Shown one piece after another: positions 11,862 through 22,848 of a stretch of 56,635 bases of DNA. The DNA is taken from assembly GCA_001414485.1 (NCBI GenBank), contig LLEY01000279.1:1-56635 (forward strand), read 5' to 3'. The notes beneath the pieces were generated by a model. It was not told the origin of the DNA, did not search any database, and saw only the letters and a list, made by a program, of their open reading frames with translations. This DNA comes from Calycina herbarum. Its lineage: Eukaryota; Ascomycota; Leotiomycetes; Helotiales; Pezizellaceae. The position numbers and the translations under genes are program-made. How positions within the stretch are numbered: the first letter of the stretch is position 1; every line of letters begins with the position of its first letter.

Positions 11862-12930
11862 TATTTTGACTTGCGACCTGAGAGGTTTCGAGACCACAAC
11901 CAAACAACGGCCTGACGCAATCCGTGAAAATATAAAGTGGACGGGTCGTAAGTTCTTCTAGCTAGGTGGCAGGAGTGCAAAAGGTATCCAACATGAGGAT
12001 TGGTTGACGATTGGATGCAAGTGATCATGAAATTCACTACTAAAGGTGACTTGGGAACAGTTGAAGTTCTCTACTTTCCACGCCACCTTCTATTAATATT
12101 TCTCGCCGTCCCAACTCTCAAGCAAGCGTGTCAAAATATGCAAGGTCTGCTCCCAAAGAACTTCTAGCGCAATACCAAAGCAAGCGGACAGTTCGTCTCC
12201 AACGGTCGTGTGATGGGATATTCACGGACGATTGACGAACGAGAAGGCAGGCTTCGTTCAGCATGATCGATACAGGATGTGTATGTGTGGGCAAGAGATC
12301 TAGAAGATTGTATTTTCATCATCATTTGGGCTACGTTAAAATTCGTTCCGGAGGTTATTCCCCACAGAGGATGGGGAAAATGAGGGAAACAGGGTGCATC
12401 GGACAAAATAAAAGGGGGGATCTCCACCTAACATGTGAGCTGGAAACTTTGCTGGGAAACAAACATTCATCTATCATCATAAATCCTTCTAAATTTCAAT
12501 GTCGTCTTGCGGTTTGGGTTTAGGTAACCTCTGTATTGATTTCAGAGTCCTTGTCAGTTAATTCAGGTACCGATACGGACGGCACTTTGACCCGGTAAAT
12601 CCGGTAAAGTGTCATAATTCAAGGTCAGGCATCTTCCCCGGAGTCATCTTCCACGAACTCCGGAGTGGAGGATGATGGGAGTTTTTTCTACTATGACTGT
12701 CCATTTCTCTTATGCCAATTGCAAAACGAGGTCGGCTTCTCAGCTCTCGATGTATCCCAGTAGCCCCACGAGTTTCAATCTTAATGGTGGGAGTCCGTCC
12801 ACTATCTGAGATGGCCAAGGCCAACGTTGTTGAGATCTTTGAGGTGGACATATCAAAATGCTCGCAACTGCCAGAAGACAAATTCAAGCCCACGATTTCA
12901 AATCCGTAGAGAGGACTTCTCTTGATTTCT
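11862..12930. other. intergenic, no gene seen
   Basis: Promoter side of the GH78 remnant and 3' flank of the CENP-L gene. Short ORFs on both strands show no family signal. Confidence 0.5.
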
Positions 12931-13974
12931 TCAGGGTTCCTCGTCGTTATCTGACGGGCCTTTTGCGAAAGCTATTAACCCATGAAGTAGCCGCTTTGAA
13001 GCACGCTTCTGAGGGCTGCTGCCTTCCTCTGGGCCTGGGTATATGAATTTCACTCGACCTTCCGCGCCCAAAACGAATGCATTGCATGCGATTCTAGTAT
13101 TCTTGACTCGATCGTGGGTCAAATCTAAGGCGAGATGTTTGTTGACATAGCCGACCATGGCATCGAAAAAGGGTGCATTGCCGGGCGTATTTTGTAATTT
13201 TTTGCCCATCGCAATGATCCGCGGCAGATCTTGTTGTGTAAGTTTCATCGTGATGCTCTTCAATGATCCACCGGGTACGTCAAATCCTATCTGAACATCC
13301 ACTCCTCCGACCACCCTTTTGAGCGTGCGGCTGCTCTCGGCGTCACTAAGAGGCTCCCCGTCCTCCCCCAGGCACACGTATCCCACGTACTGCTCGAAGG
13401 ACTTCATGATGTAGTTATTCGGAAATTGGAGGATGGATACTCTGGCGTCGAACGTAGTTGCTAGAAATTCGACAAAGGTGTCTCGTAGCGGCCCCGGCAT
13501 CTTGCATAACAAGAGTGGAAAGCTCTCAAACCCATCTTTAACTTCCCCGGCGCCGAGTGTGGTATCCCAGACATTTCCATTCCCAGTGGTATCTCGAAAT
13601 AGAATAGCCGTGTATTCAGTCTTTTCGTATTTGATACTAATCGAATGCCCTCGGCTTTCGTCCAGTCCGCTTCCCGTATCCTCTTCGTTATCAACTTGTA
13701 CCTCATTATGTTCGTCCCATCGTTCCTCGTACGGCAGAGGTCCCCAGACCACACTTCGAAGTGCTCCTGAGGTGCCCAAGACTGTATAATCGGGATCCAA
13801 GCCAACCTGCACGCCTCGAAGCACCTCTCCTGCTAGTATATCGCGAAATTTTCGAGCGAGTTGCTGAAGGTCGACGCGTTCGAGAGGGTGGTCGAGGCCT
13901 GTGTAGAGGGGTGAGGTGCGGTGCAGAGTGAAGGCTGTGTCGTAGAGCGGATATATTGGCGAGTCTGGAGCCAT
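12931..13974 (-). CDS. FTA1: kinetochore Sim4/CCAN subunit Fta1 (CENP-L)
   Basis: Inner-kinetochore protein of the Sim4/CCAN complex, partner of CENP-N in centromere attachment. The 347-residue frame begins MAPDSPIYPLYDTAFTLHR, followed by TSPLYTG, the usual N-terminal signature of fungal Fta1. Downstream landmarks are ARKFRDILAGEVLRGVQVG, SFPLLLCKMPGPLRDTFVEF, LATTFDARVSILQF, GEDGEPLSDAESSRTLKRVV and HLALDLTHDRVKNTRIACNAFVLG. The frame stays open upstream to a TTG at 14112, but without an ATG, so the ATG at 13974 is preferred. A short spliced 5' exon cannot be excluded. No breaks. Confidence 0.82.
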   Translation of the reverse strand: MAPDSPIYPLYDTAFTLHRTSPLYTGLDHPLERVDLQQLARKFRDILAGEVLRGVQVGLDPDYTVLGTSGALRSVVWGPLPYEERWDEHNEVQVDNEEDTGSGLDESRGHSISIKYEKTEYTAILFRDTTGNGNVWDTTLGAGEVKDGFESFPLLLCKMPGPLRDTFVEFLATTFDARVSILQFPNNYIMKSFEQYVGYVCLGEDGEPLSDAESSRTLKRVVGGVDVQIGFDVPGGSLKSITMKLTQQDLPRIIAMGKKLQNTPGNAPFFDAMVGYVNKHLALDLTHDRVKNTRIACNAFVLGAEGRVKFIYPGPEEGSSPQKRASKRLLHGLIAFAKGPSDNDEEP

Positions 13975-15010
13975 GATCGAGAAAGGCAGATAAAAGTTGG
14001 GGTTCAGGTGGTATCCAGCGTGCGCCGCATCTCGAGGAAGGATTGAGACTGTAGATGATGTTGAGTCCAGGTTGGACGCGCTGGGAATGACGCGGTTGGT
14101 CTGTCTTGGCAACCCTATATTTCACCAATTTCACCCCTCAGTCCATTTATCACTCAACACCTTTTTTCCTCGCAGCTTCATTAGAGTTGTTTGTGCCCTC
14201 ACTACTGTGTCGTTGAGTCTGTTACATTTTGGTCTGCCTATATGTCCTTTTCAAGCGCTCCTCAAAGTCTATTTTATCATCTTTATCTTTGTAGCATCAT
14301 AGACACGCATCGATATTCTGCCTTTTTTTCCAATTTTCGGCTTTCTCCTCGCTCTATACTTTGCACTCGTTCTGTTTGGAAAGAAAAGAACGCCTTGACA
14401 AGATTCTCTATTACATGAGCTCTTTCTTGGCCAAGGATTACTTTGGCTCGTCCAGCAAGTCCGAGTACACCGCATTTCCTTTTCAAGACCCGAGCCGTGC
14501 CCTAATATGGCTGGCTTACTGACTGGGGGCATGATGGCTATGCATAAGCAAAACAATGCAAACCCCCTACTGGACAAGTCACAAGCAATTATTCTATGAG
14601 GCTTCTCGAAGAGCCAAATGGTGCTTTAAGCTTATTTCGGCTGACCACGCTGGTCTTTCTTTAGGGTCACGCGAGACGCCTTCAACTCAGGCAACCAAAC
14701 AAGTTGCGTGCATTTGAAATGTATATTTTTAAATTGTGGTATGTCGCCATAATGGCTACTAATACCACGTAATTACCAAAGAAAACATCGTTGCATTAAC
14801 TCCTTTTGTCAAGCGAGAAGGATTAGTGACCCCTCGAATTTGGTTAATGGAGCTTGGTATCTCGTAAGACTCTAGAGTGGTTCTATGCCTCCTTGATTTC
14901 TGAATATAAGAAGTTCCTCGGACTATCAGAGAGCGAGGAGGTAACTCATCACTTCTTTGAGGCTCTTCATCACAACCTATCCATCCAGTCTTTTCGGCCT
15001 CTTTTTCAAG
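13975..15010. other. intergenic, divergent promoter region
   Basis: Lies between the divergently transcribed CENP-L gene and the peroxidase. A TATAAG motif at 14905 sits about 105 bases before the peroxidase ATG. Otherwise nothing is recognised. Confidence 0.45.
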
Positions 15011-16026
15011 ATGCGTTTCTATCCGGCAGCATTAATTAGCAGTTCGATCCTTGCAATAGCTTCTGGATCTACGTTGGTCTCAAGACAGACGACATGTCCA
15101 CCCGTTTGGAAAACCATTTCTTCTGAGTTTAGTTCGATGTTTGAAGAGGGAAAAGGATGCACCCCTGATGCTCGTGCCGCTATTCGAGCAGCTTTCCATG
15201 ATTGTTTCCCGGGAACTGGTGGCTGTGATGGCTCCTTGATTCTTGCGGGGGAACTAGAATGGAACCAGAGTAGAGGGATGGAATTTATTGGTTCTGTTCT
15301 CAAAGACAAAGCTGCAGCACACGGGGTTGGAGTGGCAGATATCATCCAATTCGCGGCAGGTGAGCAATACCAAAGCCAATTCAAAATTCAGAACTAACAG
15401 TAATAGCCCACGCAATAAAATCTTGCACCGATGGTCCTCTGGTCAAAATACTCATAGGCCGTAAGGATTCAACCATCCAGTAAGTACAAAGTAACTCAGT
15501 TATCTTTCACATTCGGGTATCTCAAAAACTTAAAACTAACCCCCAAACAGGGCCCCAGAATCAGAAATCCCAAAAGCCTCGGACACAGCCGAGTTCCTCC
15601 TCTCAGCCTTCGCAAAAAGAGGCCTAGATCACATAGATCTCACAGCCTTAATCGGTGCCCACACATGCGCAAACCAGTTCTTCGAAGACGAATCCAAATC
15701 AGGTGCCTCCCTCGATAGCACCCCGGGCGTATGGGATGTAACATTCTACCAACAAGTCGTCACTGGCGAAGCCCCTTTTACGTTTCAAAGTGATTCGAGT
15801 ATTTCTAAATATCAGGAGACGGCTTCTGTGTTTGGGGGATTTGCTGGGAATGCTACTCTTTGGGCGGAAAAATTTGTTCCTGCGTAAGTCAACTTGATTT
15901 CGTGTTTGAAGTGAGGGGAGATTACTGATTTTTTGTAGGATGGAGAAGATGGCTATGCTTGGGGTTAATCCGGCAGGTATGGTTGATTGCACGGGTGCGT
16001 TGCCTGGACAGTCTTCTGTAGGATAG
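15011..16026 (+). CDS. secreted heme peroxidase (fungal class II-type)
   Basis: Extracellular H2O2-dependent oxidase of the plant/fungal peroxidase fold, 280 residues. Exons: 15011-15359, 15407-15479, 15551-15883 and 15939-16026; all junctions are GT-AG and keep the frame. Signal peptide MRFYPAALISSSILAIASG. The distal heme site is IRAAFHDCFPGTGGCDGSL (Arg and catalytic His). The proximal His lies in LTALIGAHTCANQFFED, and a late N-glycosylation site in GNATLW. At 280 residues it is shorter than lignin peroxidases and lacks their C-terminal extension. No exposed Trp for long-range electron transfer is recognised, so a generic ascomycete peroxidase is the safer call. Start chosen at the ATG that gives a clean signal peptide. 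Confidence 0.85.
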
Positions 16027-16469
16027 AAAGAATATTGGCCTTTACTCAATTACGTCAATGAAAGCAATTTAATTTTCACTTCAGTACCTGAAAAGAAAAT
16101 CCCCATTTAGATAGTCGAATCTCCAGGTGTAATGTTTGTAAGCGAATTTATCTAAAGCTGATAGCAACTGACCAATACACATTAGAGAATATTAGGTGAC
16201 TTTTTCCAGCTGATTTCAAGAGTACTGTAGCACCTTAACGCAAAATATGCTTGAGGTTAATCACGTGAGTCTTCTTTATTTGAATTTGCAGAATTTCAAA
16301 CTTATTCAATATTTATGGAATACACAAAATTGCCATAGGGACAGGAAGGACGCAAGGGCAACAAGATCTTAATCCAATTACTCTCAATAGGGCCAATTCA
16401 ATTGAAACGCTTCTATCCCCTTTAGCTAAGATAACCCGTCTATATTTTGAAGTCGCGCTTTTCATAAAC
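16027..16469. other. intergenic (convergent 3' flanks)
   Basis: A+T-rich spacer between the peroxidase stop and the end of the hydrolase remnant. Nothing recognised. Confidence 0.45.
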
Positions 16470-17678
16470 TTAGACATCCTCATATCCTTTTACGCTAATG
16501 CTACTCTCGCCGCCCTTTAGCGAAAACTCCGTCCCCTTGATCAAATCATCAGCCAATCGCTTTGCAGCAGGAAGTTCCTGGAATCTCCAGAAACCATGTG
16601 GGGGGCCATCGTAAATATCGACTTTTGTTGCCGCGTTCGACTTCTCTCGTATCAATCTTGCGAACAAGAGAGCTTCATCACGTATCAAGTCAAGACCGCA
16701 AACTTAAAAATACGCCCTTGTTAGTAGTCCACTATGATCTAAGTTGAGCAAAAAAGAGATTCTCAGGTCATCCGGTGGTGCTTGATATATGTCTGGAAAT
16801 GTGTTAGTTCTATATTCAAAGCGAAATGGGAGGGTAGAGAAGCCTTGAATGAGTTGATTATAGGATTTCAAATCCATCATGTCCATATTCTTGTTTTGCT
16901 CCACACTGAGAAGTTCATCCTTCCATTGAGGCACAAGGTCAAAAGCTTGTGGCATCAAGCAACAAGGAATCGACAACAAGAGACCAGTGATTGGAGGGCT
17001 AAGCTCTTTATCACCGGCAAGATATACAAGCACTCCCGCGAAATTTCCTCCGGCTGAGACACCCCTGACGATGAAACCTAGGTTGAGATCGGCTCGGATC
17101 GAGGCTGCATTATCGGGATTTGCTGCCCATTTAAGAACGTCATAAGAATCCTCAATACCTTTTGGGAAGGGAAACTTGGGGGCCAAACGGTAGTCGACAT
17201 TGAGCACAATAAGTCCCACTGCGACACAGATAATACGGCAGTTGTCATCCCCGGTCTCAATTCCACCGAACGTGTAGCCAAGGGATATTGATTTGCTTCG
17301 TTTGTTCTACGAGAAGTATAAAGCCTGACTAAGACCTCATAAGTGTCCCGAACTTTTATATGGAGATCTTGAACGTCGATCTCGTCTGGGCCTGGAATAT
17401 GCCTGATTTGAGGGCCTTCTGCAGAGAGTTTTTGGAAAGCAGCTCGCTTTTCGATGATGTGCTCGTTGCTGTTTCTGAAGTTGGCTAAGATCGGCTGAGA
17501 GACAAACTATTGAGTAGAATTATTGCGTCAGAAAGGAAATATATAAGGGTTGAAGTGGCAAGGTGAAAAGCCACCAACCACGTATATTACATCTTGCCAA
17601 GCAGAAAGGGGTTGGGCAAATCATACGTACTTTTTCCCATTGTGGATTCACCACTGAAAATCGTGCGAACTCGGCCAT
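16470..17678 (-). pseudogene. decayed HSL-type alpha/beta hydrolase
   Basis: The ancestor belonged to the alpha/beta-hydrolase_3 (hormone-sensitive lipase) family of esterases. Exon 1 is 17631-17678 (MAEFARFSVVNPQWEK, donor GTACGT); exon 2 starts at 17506. Readable landmarks are HIPGPDEIDVQDLHIKVRD, GYTFGGIETGDDNC, NVDYRLAPKFPFPKGIED, the nucleophile elbow GVSAGG, CGLDLIRDE and GPPHGF. Two lesions stand out. At about 17278-17281 the frame changes and the segment that should carry the HGGG oxyanion motif is missing (YPL runs straight into GYTFGG). At 16704-16706 a TAA replaces the residue between RAYF and VCGLD, usually Gln. A 32-base intron over this stop is too short and would remove conserved sequence. 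Loss of function is likely. Confidence 0.8.
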
Positions 17679-18595
17679 ATATGGAAATAGTAAGATCCTA
17701 GTGGTAAGAAGTACGCCTCCTCCGAACCTTTCTGACGCGGCTCAACGCCGAGTTAAATATTGTATTCTGATATGAACAGCCAAGTAATATCATGACGGCA
17801 TCAAAAGACTCCACTCGCGAACTGATTACTATTTGGGTCTGTTGTCTACTCGCTGACCGGAACGTAAATGGAAGCAAACGCATCTATTTCCATGCAGGGG
17901 GCCTGTAGCAGGATTTCTGGCATGCCGAGCTCTCCAGACTTGAGGTTAGGATGAACGACCCTGCATTTTACAACAACGAATAATAGTAGGATATGTCGCG
18001 ATTTAAGAAGGGGTACAGTGGACAATGAAAGCGGCAGTAGAAAGCTACAGTTATTTTGATTAACTAGCTAGTTTTAGAATAATAAGTACGAACAAACAAA
18101 GTTACGATAATGTAGAAAAAAGAGCCGAAGTTGTTCTAGCCTGATTTTACTTTATTGAATTCGGTTTTCTCTGAATATTTAGAACATTTAAGATAAGTGA
18201 GAGAAGATGTGACAATTTATTGACGCTTTGATTGTCCACTGAGGTAGGGGTAACGGCAGAGAGCAGTTTCACCGCTAATCAATTTTTCGTTAGCGAGCCG
18301 GGGACTAAATGAGTAAAGTTTCGATAGGAAAGGTAAGCATTTCTTCCGTGTCCGCTACAGACTTGCAAATAGGAAGAGAAGCCATCGTCTTACTTACATA
18401 TTCTCCTGCAGACCTAGGTAGGCAATGCCCCACAAGTTCACTGTAACTCTGCGAGCTACCTGACCAATCTAATTTCAGGGCTTCGCAAAACTACACTGCA
18501 ATAAGACCTAAAGTTGTTAAAATTTCTAGAAAAATATTTTTTTACTTTGAATGTCTCTGTTTAGTTGTTGTTGAGCTCGTGCGCCTTGCCAGCTG
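17679..18595. other. intergenic, A+T-rich
   Basis: Upstream of the hydrolase remnant and left of the TIR element. No coding signal. Confidence 0.5.
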
Positions 18596-18597
18596 TA

Positions 18598-19099
18598 CCA
18601 TGGTCCCCCCGTATACGAGTTATACGCCTATAAGCACTTTTTTAAGCGTATGCGAGGCTATCCGAGAATTCTCTTTGATTACCCGCTAACTTTTTGAAGC
18701 TATTCCCACTTTTAAGAGTAAGGGGAAAAATTTAAACCCCTGAAAAGAGATTTTAATATAAAACGAATACTTAGCAGTCTTAGTTTCTTACTATTTTATC
18801 ATATTCTTAGGGTGAAAAATAAGATGAAATATGAAGTTTTTAGGTGTAGCTAGGAGGCTGGGAAATAATTAAGAGGCTGGGAGAACTTTTCTTTATACTT
18901 TGGTTATCTTTTTATAAGTAAGGATAACTCTAAGGATAATAAATAAGAGGTAAAAGAGGAGTAGGATAGCTCTATTTTTAAATAATAAATATACGTATGT
19001 ACTATAGCCTTAATTGTTGGAATAATATATGCTAGTGAATTCAAAGAATTAAAAAATATAATATACGAGCATACCATAGCTCATACCCGGGGACCATGG
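18598..19099. mobile_element. 502-base MITE-like element, CCATGGTCCCC termini, TA-flanked
   Basis: The left end CCATGGTCCCC (18598-18608) and right end GGGGACCATGG (19089-19099) are perfect inverted repeats. A weaker match follows inside (GTATACGAGTTAT against GTATGAGCTAT in reverse complement). TA dinucleotides flank both ends (18596-18597, 19100-19101), as expected for a Tc1/mariner-pogo type insertion. The interior is A+T-rich with no ORF, so it would be non-autonomous. AGCTG/CAGCT just outside the TA extends the symmetry, so the true boundary may be a few bases further out. Confidence 0.65.
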
Positions 19100-19377
19100 T
19101 ACACAGCTAATACCGGCTAAGAAGTAAGCAGTTTTACTTGCCCGTGTACCCCGCGATCACCCCCGCACTGCCGCAGATGAGAAGGATTCGGCAGCCGCTG
19201 CACGTGTTGCAGGATTGTGTGGAATGCGCCTTACGAGTAAATGGTGCCAAAAGCCACGAAACTCGATGACCCCAAATAAACCCTTAACCTCCGCATCTCC
19301 TTTTAACAACAAGCTTTTCTCTAATCAGCCACAAACGATCATGGTTAGCTCGTCACAAATACCGAATGAGTTCCTCA

Positions 19378-19681
19378 TCAGTTGGGACCCTCTTCGTCCT
19401 GGAGCAGCCGGGCGCAATCGACTCCCGGACGACCCTCAATCGGTAACCCCTTTTCAGCCACAATGACGGTCACGCAGCCCATCGGACCTTCAAAAGTTTC
19501 CTGGCGGTGGCATATTGTTACCACCAAGCCCATTGTTAGGACCCTCAAAGTTGCTAGGTTGTTGATGTCCAGTACCAGGACCATTTCCATAACCGGGGCC
19601 GTTTCCATAGCCAGGGTTGTTTCCAAACCCACCTTGATTCATACCTTGTCCACCAAACTGTCCACCGCCGTAGTTGTTCAT
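19378..19681 (-). pseudogene. Gly/Asn-rich small protein gene, frameshifted
   Basis: From ATG 19681 the frame encodes a low-complexity MNNYGGGQFGGQGMNQGGFG region with GYGNGP repeats, ending at TGA 19490 after MPPPGNF. Dropping one T from the TTTT run there would continue NFEGPMGCVTVIV and on to a stop at 19378. NFEGP then appears twice, as in the upstream QPSNFEGPNNG. This suggests a one-base insertion split a protein of about 100 residues. No family is recognised. The 62-residue product may also be the natural one. Confidence 0.4.
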
Positions 19682-19950
19682 GGTTTCGAAAGTGTTTTTG
19701 AGTACCTTTTGGTCTGCTACTTATGTGTAAGGCTTTTGTGGATTGTTATACCGGGTTGAAGAAATTTCAGAGGTTAAAAAAGAAGGAGAGGGACAGCGCT
19801 TAGGTGGCTTCAAATATTGCGTATCTAGGAGAGAGGCTGTAGTATGCGATGAATAAGCTAAGAAAGAGAAGAGGGATAGATTATTGAGATCAATAGAGAA
19901 GTAGTAGTAAACTGGAGATATTTCTGAAATGTAATTTTCAAAATGACTTA

Positions 19951-20423
19951 CAGTCACCGTCAACAGCTATTTACCGAGTCCCCGTTTCACACCAAAACAC
20001 GGGGTTTTAGCGTTACGATTAAACCCTATAAAGTACTTTTTAAAACTACCTCCTTCTAGATAATTAATAATTCGATTAATTACTAACTTTCGTACATTTC
20101 AAATTTCTTCCTATAAATACACCCCTATACGTATAGCATCTTAAAGTAGAGTAAATCAGAAAAATGCCGGTTCCATATACAAATATCGTGATTTTTAACT
20201 AAAAATTCCTTAGTCCGCGTACACACTTCTACTCTATAAGCCTACCTTCGTTAATCGAGAATTCTAGTTATATATAAGATTAATAATACTCAAAAGAACT
20301 CAGGAAATTAAATAAAGAGAATTTAGTTCAGAGGCGCAGTATCTCTCTGTCTTTCTAAACTAGGCAAAATGGCGTTTTTTGGTAGGGTTGCATAAATCGC
20401 TTAATAGCTGTTGACTAGTACTG
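19951..20423. mobile_element. 473-base MITE with CAGT...GTCAACAGCTATT termini, TA-flanked
   Basis: The left end CAGTCACCGTCAACAGCTAT matches the reverse complement of the right end (CAGTACTAGTCAACAGCTAT) except for the four bases after CAGT. GTCAACAGCTATT at 19959-19971 against 20403-20415 is a perfect 13-base inverted repeat. TA lies at 19949-19950 and 20424-20425. A CAGT start and TA duplication are typical of Tc1/mariner superfamily ends. The interior is A+T-rich and non-coding. Confidence 0.75.
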
Positions 20424-20425
20424 TA

Positions 20426-20892
20426 GGTTGGTCTTGTTGGGGAAGCTAGCCGATATGCTGAATAAATACGGCATAGAGATGATTTTGATTATTGGGAAGA
20501 AAGGAAGAGGAGTAGCGAAGTGGTTATGGTGTTGGACTGCGAGTATTGAAGAGAATAAAGTAAGTGGTTTGCGTGGTTGGAGTCAAGGTGTTGGAGAGAG
20601 GTTGTGAAAAGTAGTCATGGAAAGGTCAGACGACGGTAAGTAGTAGACAAGATGTAGTGAAGAGATAAAGTTGTGATTCTCAAATGGTCGAAGAAAATAT
20701 ATAGTACGTGAGGTTTTATGAATGATACTTTGTCATTTACTTAATAATAAGTAACCAGTTTAGCGTAATAAGCGAGATTTCAGCTGCAGACTTACATGTA
20801 TTCCTACCAATTATCAACCAACAGCAATGGCATAATGAGCATAGCCCCAAATGAACCTGTGGAAGTCTTTATCTTGAATAATTAAACACTAT
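20426..20892. other. intergenic
   Basis: Spacer between the MITE and the carboxylesterase 3' end. Nothing recognised. Confidence 0.45.
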
Positions 20893-22848
20893 CTAATACA
20901 TAAGTTGCGCAACCACCTCCTCACTATTCAAAAACCCACATCTCTCATTCAGCCTCTCCTCCTCACTTCCCACCATAACACCATTGCCATCCCCAATCTT
21001 AAACACATCTCCACCCTTCTCATCCTTGGGAAACGCACTAGTCCAACCACTCAGGGAATTCTTTCCTCCACTGGGGTACTCCAAACTCGCAAAAGCACTC
21101 CAAGACCCCGGAATTCTGCTCTCTAGTTCGTAATCCACCACTGCAGGCGCAAAAATGTAGTTCTCCAAAGCTGGTGCATAATCCGTCATATTAAAAACCG
21201 AGATATTACCATAGAGATATGATAATTCACTCGTATGGATAACTCCCAAACCAGGTAGACCGGTAGATTTGAGGTATGAAGTTAGAAGTGTTTGGTTGTT
21301 GTTGTAGAGATAAACAGGGGGTTCTTCGGTGTCGTATTTCTTCGACATGGCTGTGATCGTTAGGACTGCTGGGCAAACGAGAAGGATATCGCGGAATATT
21401 TGAGCTGAGCGGTAGAATTCTGCCGAGAGAGATGCTGCGGTATTCGCTGTGAACTCCGAGACCGGGTAAAGGGCAAGGAGATTGGACATGGTTGTTTCGT
21501 TCAAGAATGGGTAGTAGAGTTCGAAGAATGCTTGCGTATCGTTGGGCGTTTGAATTGCTTGGTTTGTGAATAGAGTGGCGTCATTTTCTTGCCATCCTGC
21601 CATCAATGGTATTTTAGGGAATTTTCCCTCACGGACAAGGGTGCTGGCTAGTTCGGGGAGGATATCTTGGTCGACGGTTGGGAGGAAGACATCTCCGTCA
21701 TTGTCTCCCGAGGTTAGACTGATAAAGTCCAAGGTGTGGTTGAGTAGCACCTGCATTGGCAACGCTTTGAGGCAGGTTATTAGATCTGGGGAAGTGGAAT
21801 AGGCGTCTGTGAAGTTGCATACTGCTGAGGTAGCGATTGCTGCTGTTGCATTAAAGGATATGTTGGTGGCTGCTCCTGGCTCGAGGGCCGTGGATTGCAT
21901 GATAGCTGCTGTGAAGGGGACTGGTTTCGAGTCGCCATAAGCAAGAACTTGTAGTCCTACACTGAGGCCTGTGACTGTTAGCTTTGATATATTTCTTCGT
22001 TTTTCTCAAGAGTATTAGTTTATAGCAAGTGAAAAGATTCAAGGTGATCTTCAGCGAAACGCTATCTTGACAAGAATTTTTTAACTCACCTCCAGATGAT
22101 TGACCAAAAATAGTGATCTTATCACAATCTCCACCAAAAGATTCGATATTCTCTTTGACCCACTCAAGAGCTAATCTCTGATCCTTCAAACCAACATTCA
22201 AAGATTTCCCCTCTCTCAAAGATTCCGAAGTCGCAAATCCAAAGACTGTTTAATTCGTCAGTTTGAACCTCGATAACTACAAAAAATCGTTAACTTACTA
22301 TTCAGACGATAGTTCATTCCAACATAAATAACCGGAGTCCCATTCTCAACCGCTTTACTAATAAGTCCATCGGGTTTCGCAGTCCTTGCATAAGTCGTTC
22401 CAGTATTCAGTCCACCTAAAGAATCAGTCTTTTTCCTCGCTTAGGCTGGAAATTGTGGTAGTTTACCTCCGTAGATATATACCATAACAGGCAACTTCGT
22501 TCCATTTAAATTTCCCGCCGGCCTTGCAACCTGTAAATTCAAGCAATCCTCCGAGATATCCGTGACCGGAGACTCGTACAAGAATCCCGCTTCCGAGGAC
22601 TGTGGACAAGAATGACCTGCAGTAGTCGCATTGAATGTGTAACCCCTAGCTGGCGAAAATGACTGTGGTGGTGCGAAGCGATTTTTTCCACCGGTGTCTT
22701 TTCCATATGGTATTCCGAGGAAAATTTCAATGCCAGGTGAGGATGTTATTCCATAGTAAGTGAGCTCTTTCTTCCTATCCACTACGAGAGGTTTTGCGAA
22801 GACCGTAGTCGCGATTACACCACCAGCGAGAAGACGTGAGAAATGCAT
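20893..22848 (-). CDS. secreted type-B carboxylesterase/lipase
   Basis: COesterase-family (PF00135) serine hydrolase of 576 residues, secreted ([20 protein letters not shown] signal). Exons: 22467-22848, 22299-22415, 22090-22245 and 20893-21968; all junctions GT-AG and in frame. Seen: [35 protein letters not shown], oxyanion segment YIYGGGLNTG, and [16 protein letters not shown]. The nucleophile elbow GQSSGG replaces the common GESAGG and keeps the Ser. [11 protein letters not shown] carries the acid candidate and [14 protein letters not shown] the His. Several N-glycosylation sites. Unlike the HSL hydrolase nearby, this gene has no breaks. Substrate unknown. Confidence 0.88.

Noticed and set aside
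12590..12625. Partial palindrome around CCGGTAAATCCGGT
   Set aside because: Arms are short and imperfect; not convincing as an element or site.
13975..14112. N-terminal extension of the CENP-L frame to a TTG
   Set aside because: No ATG; the family normally begins close to the YPLY...LHR motif, so the ATG at 13974 suffices.
16680..16740. Intron to explain the TAA in the HSL hydrolase
   Set aside because: The only GT-AG pair is about 32 bases long and would delete the conserved SGL..AYF segment.
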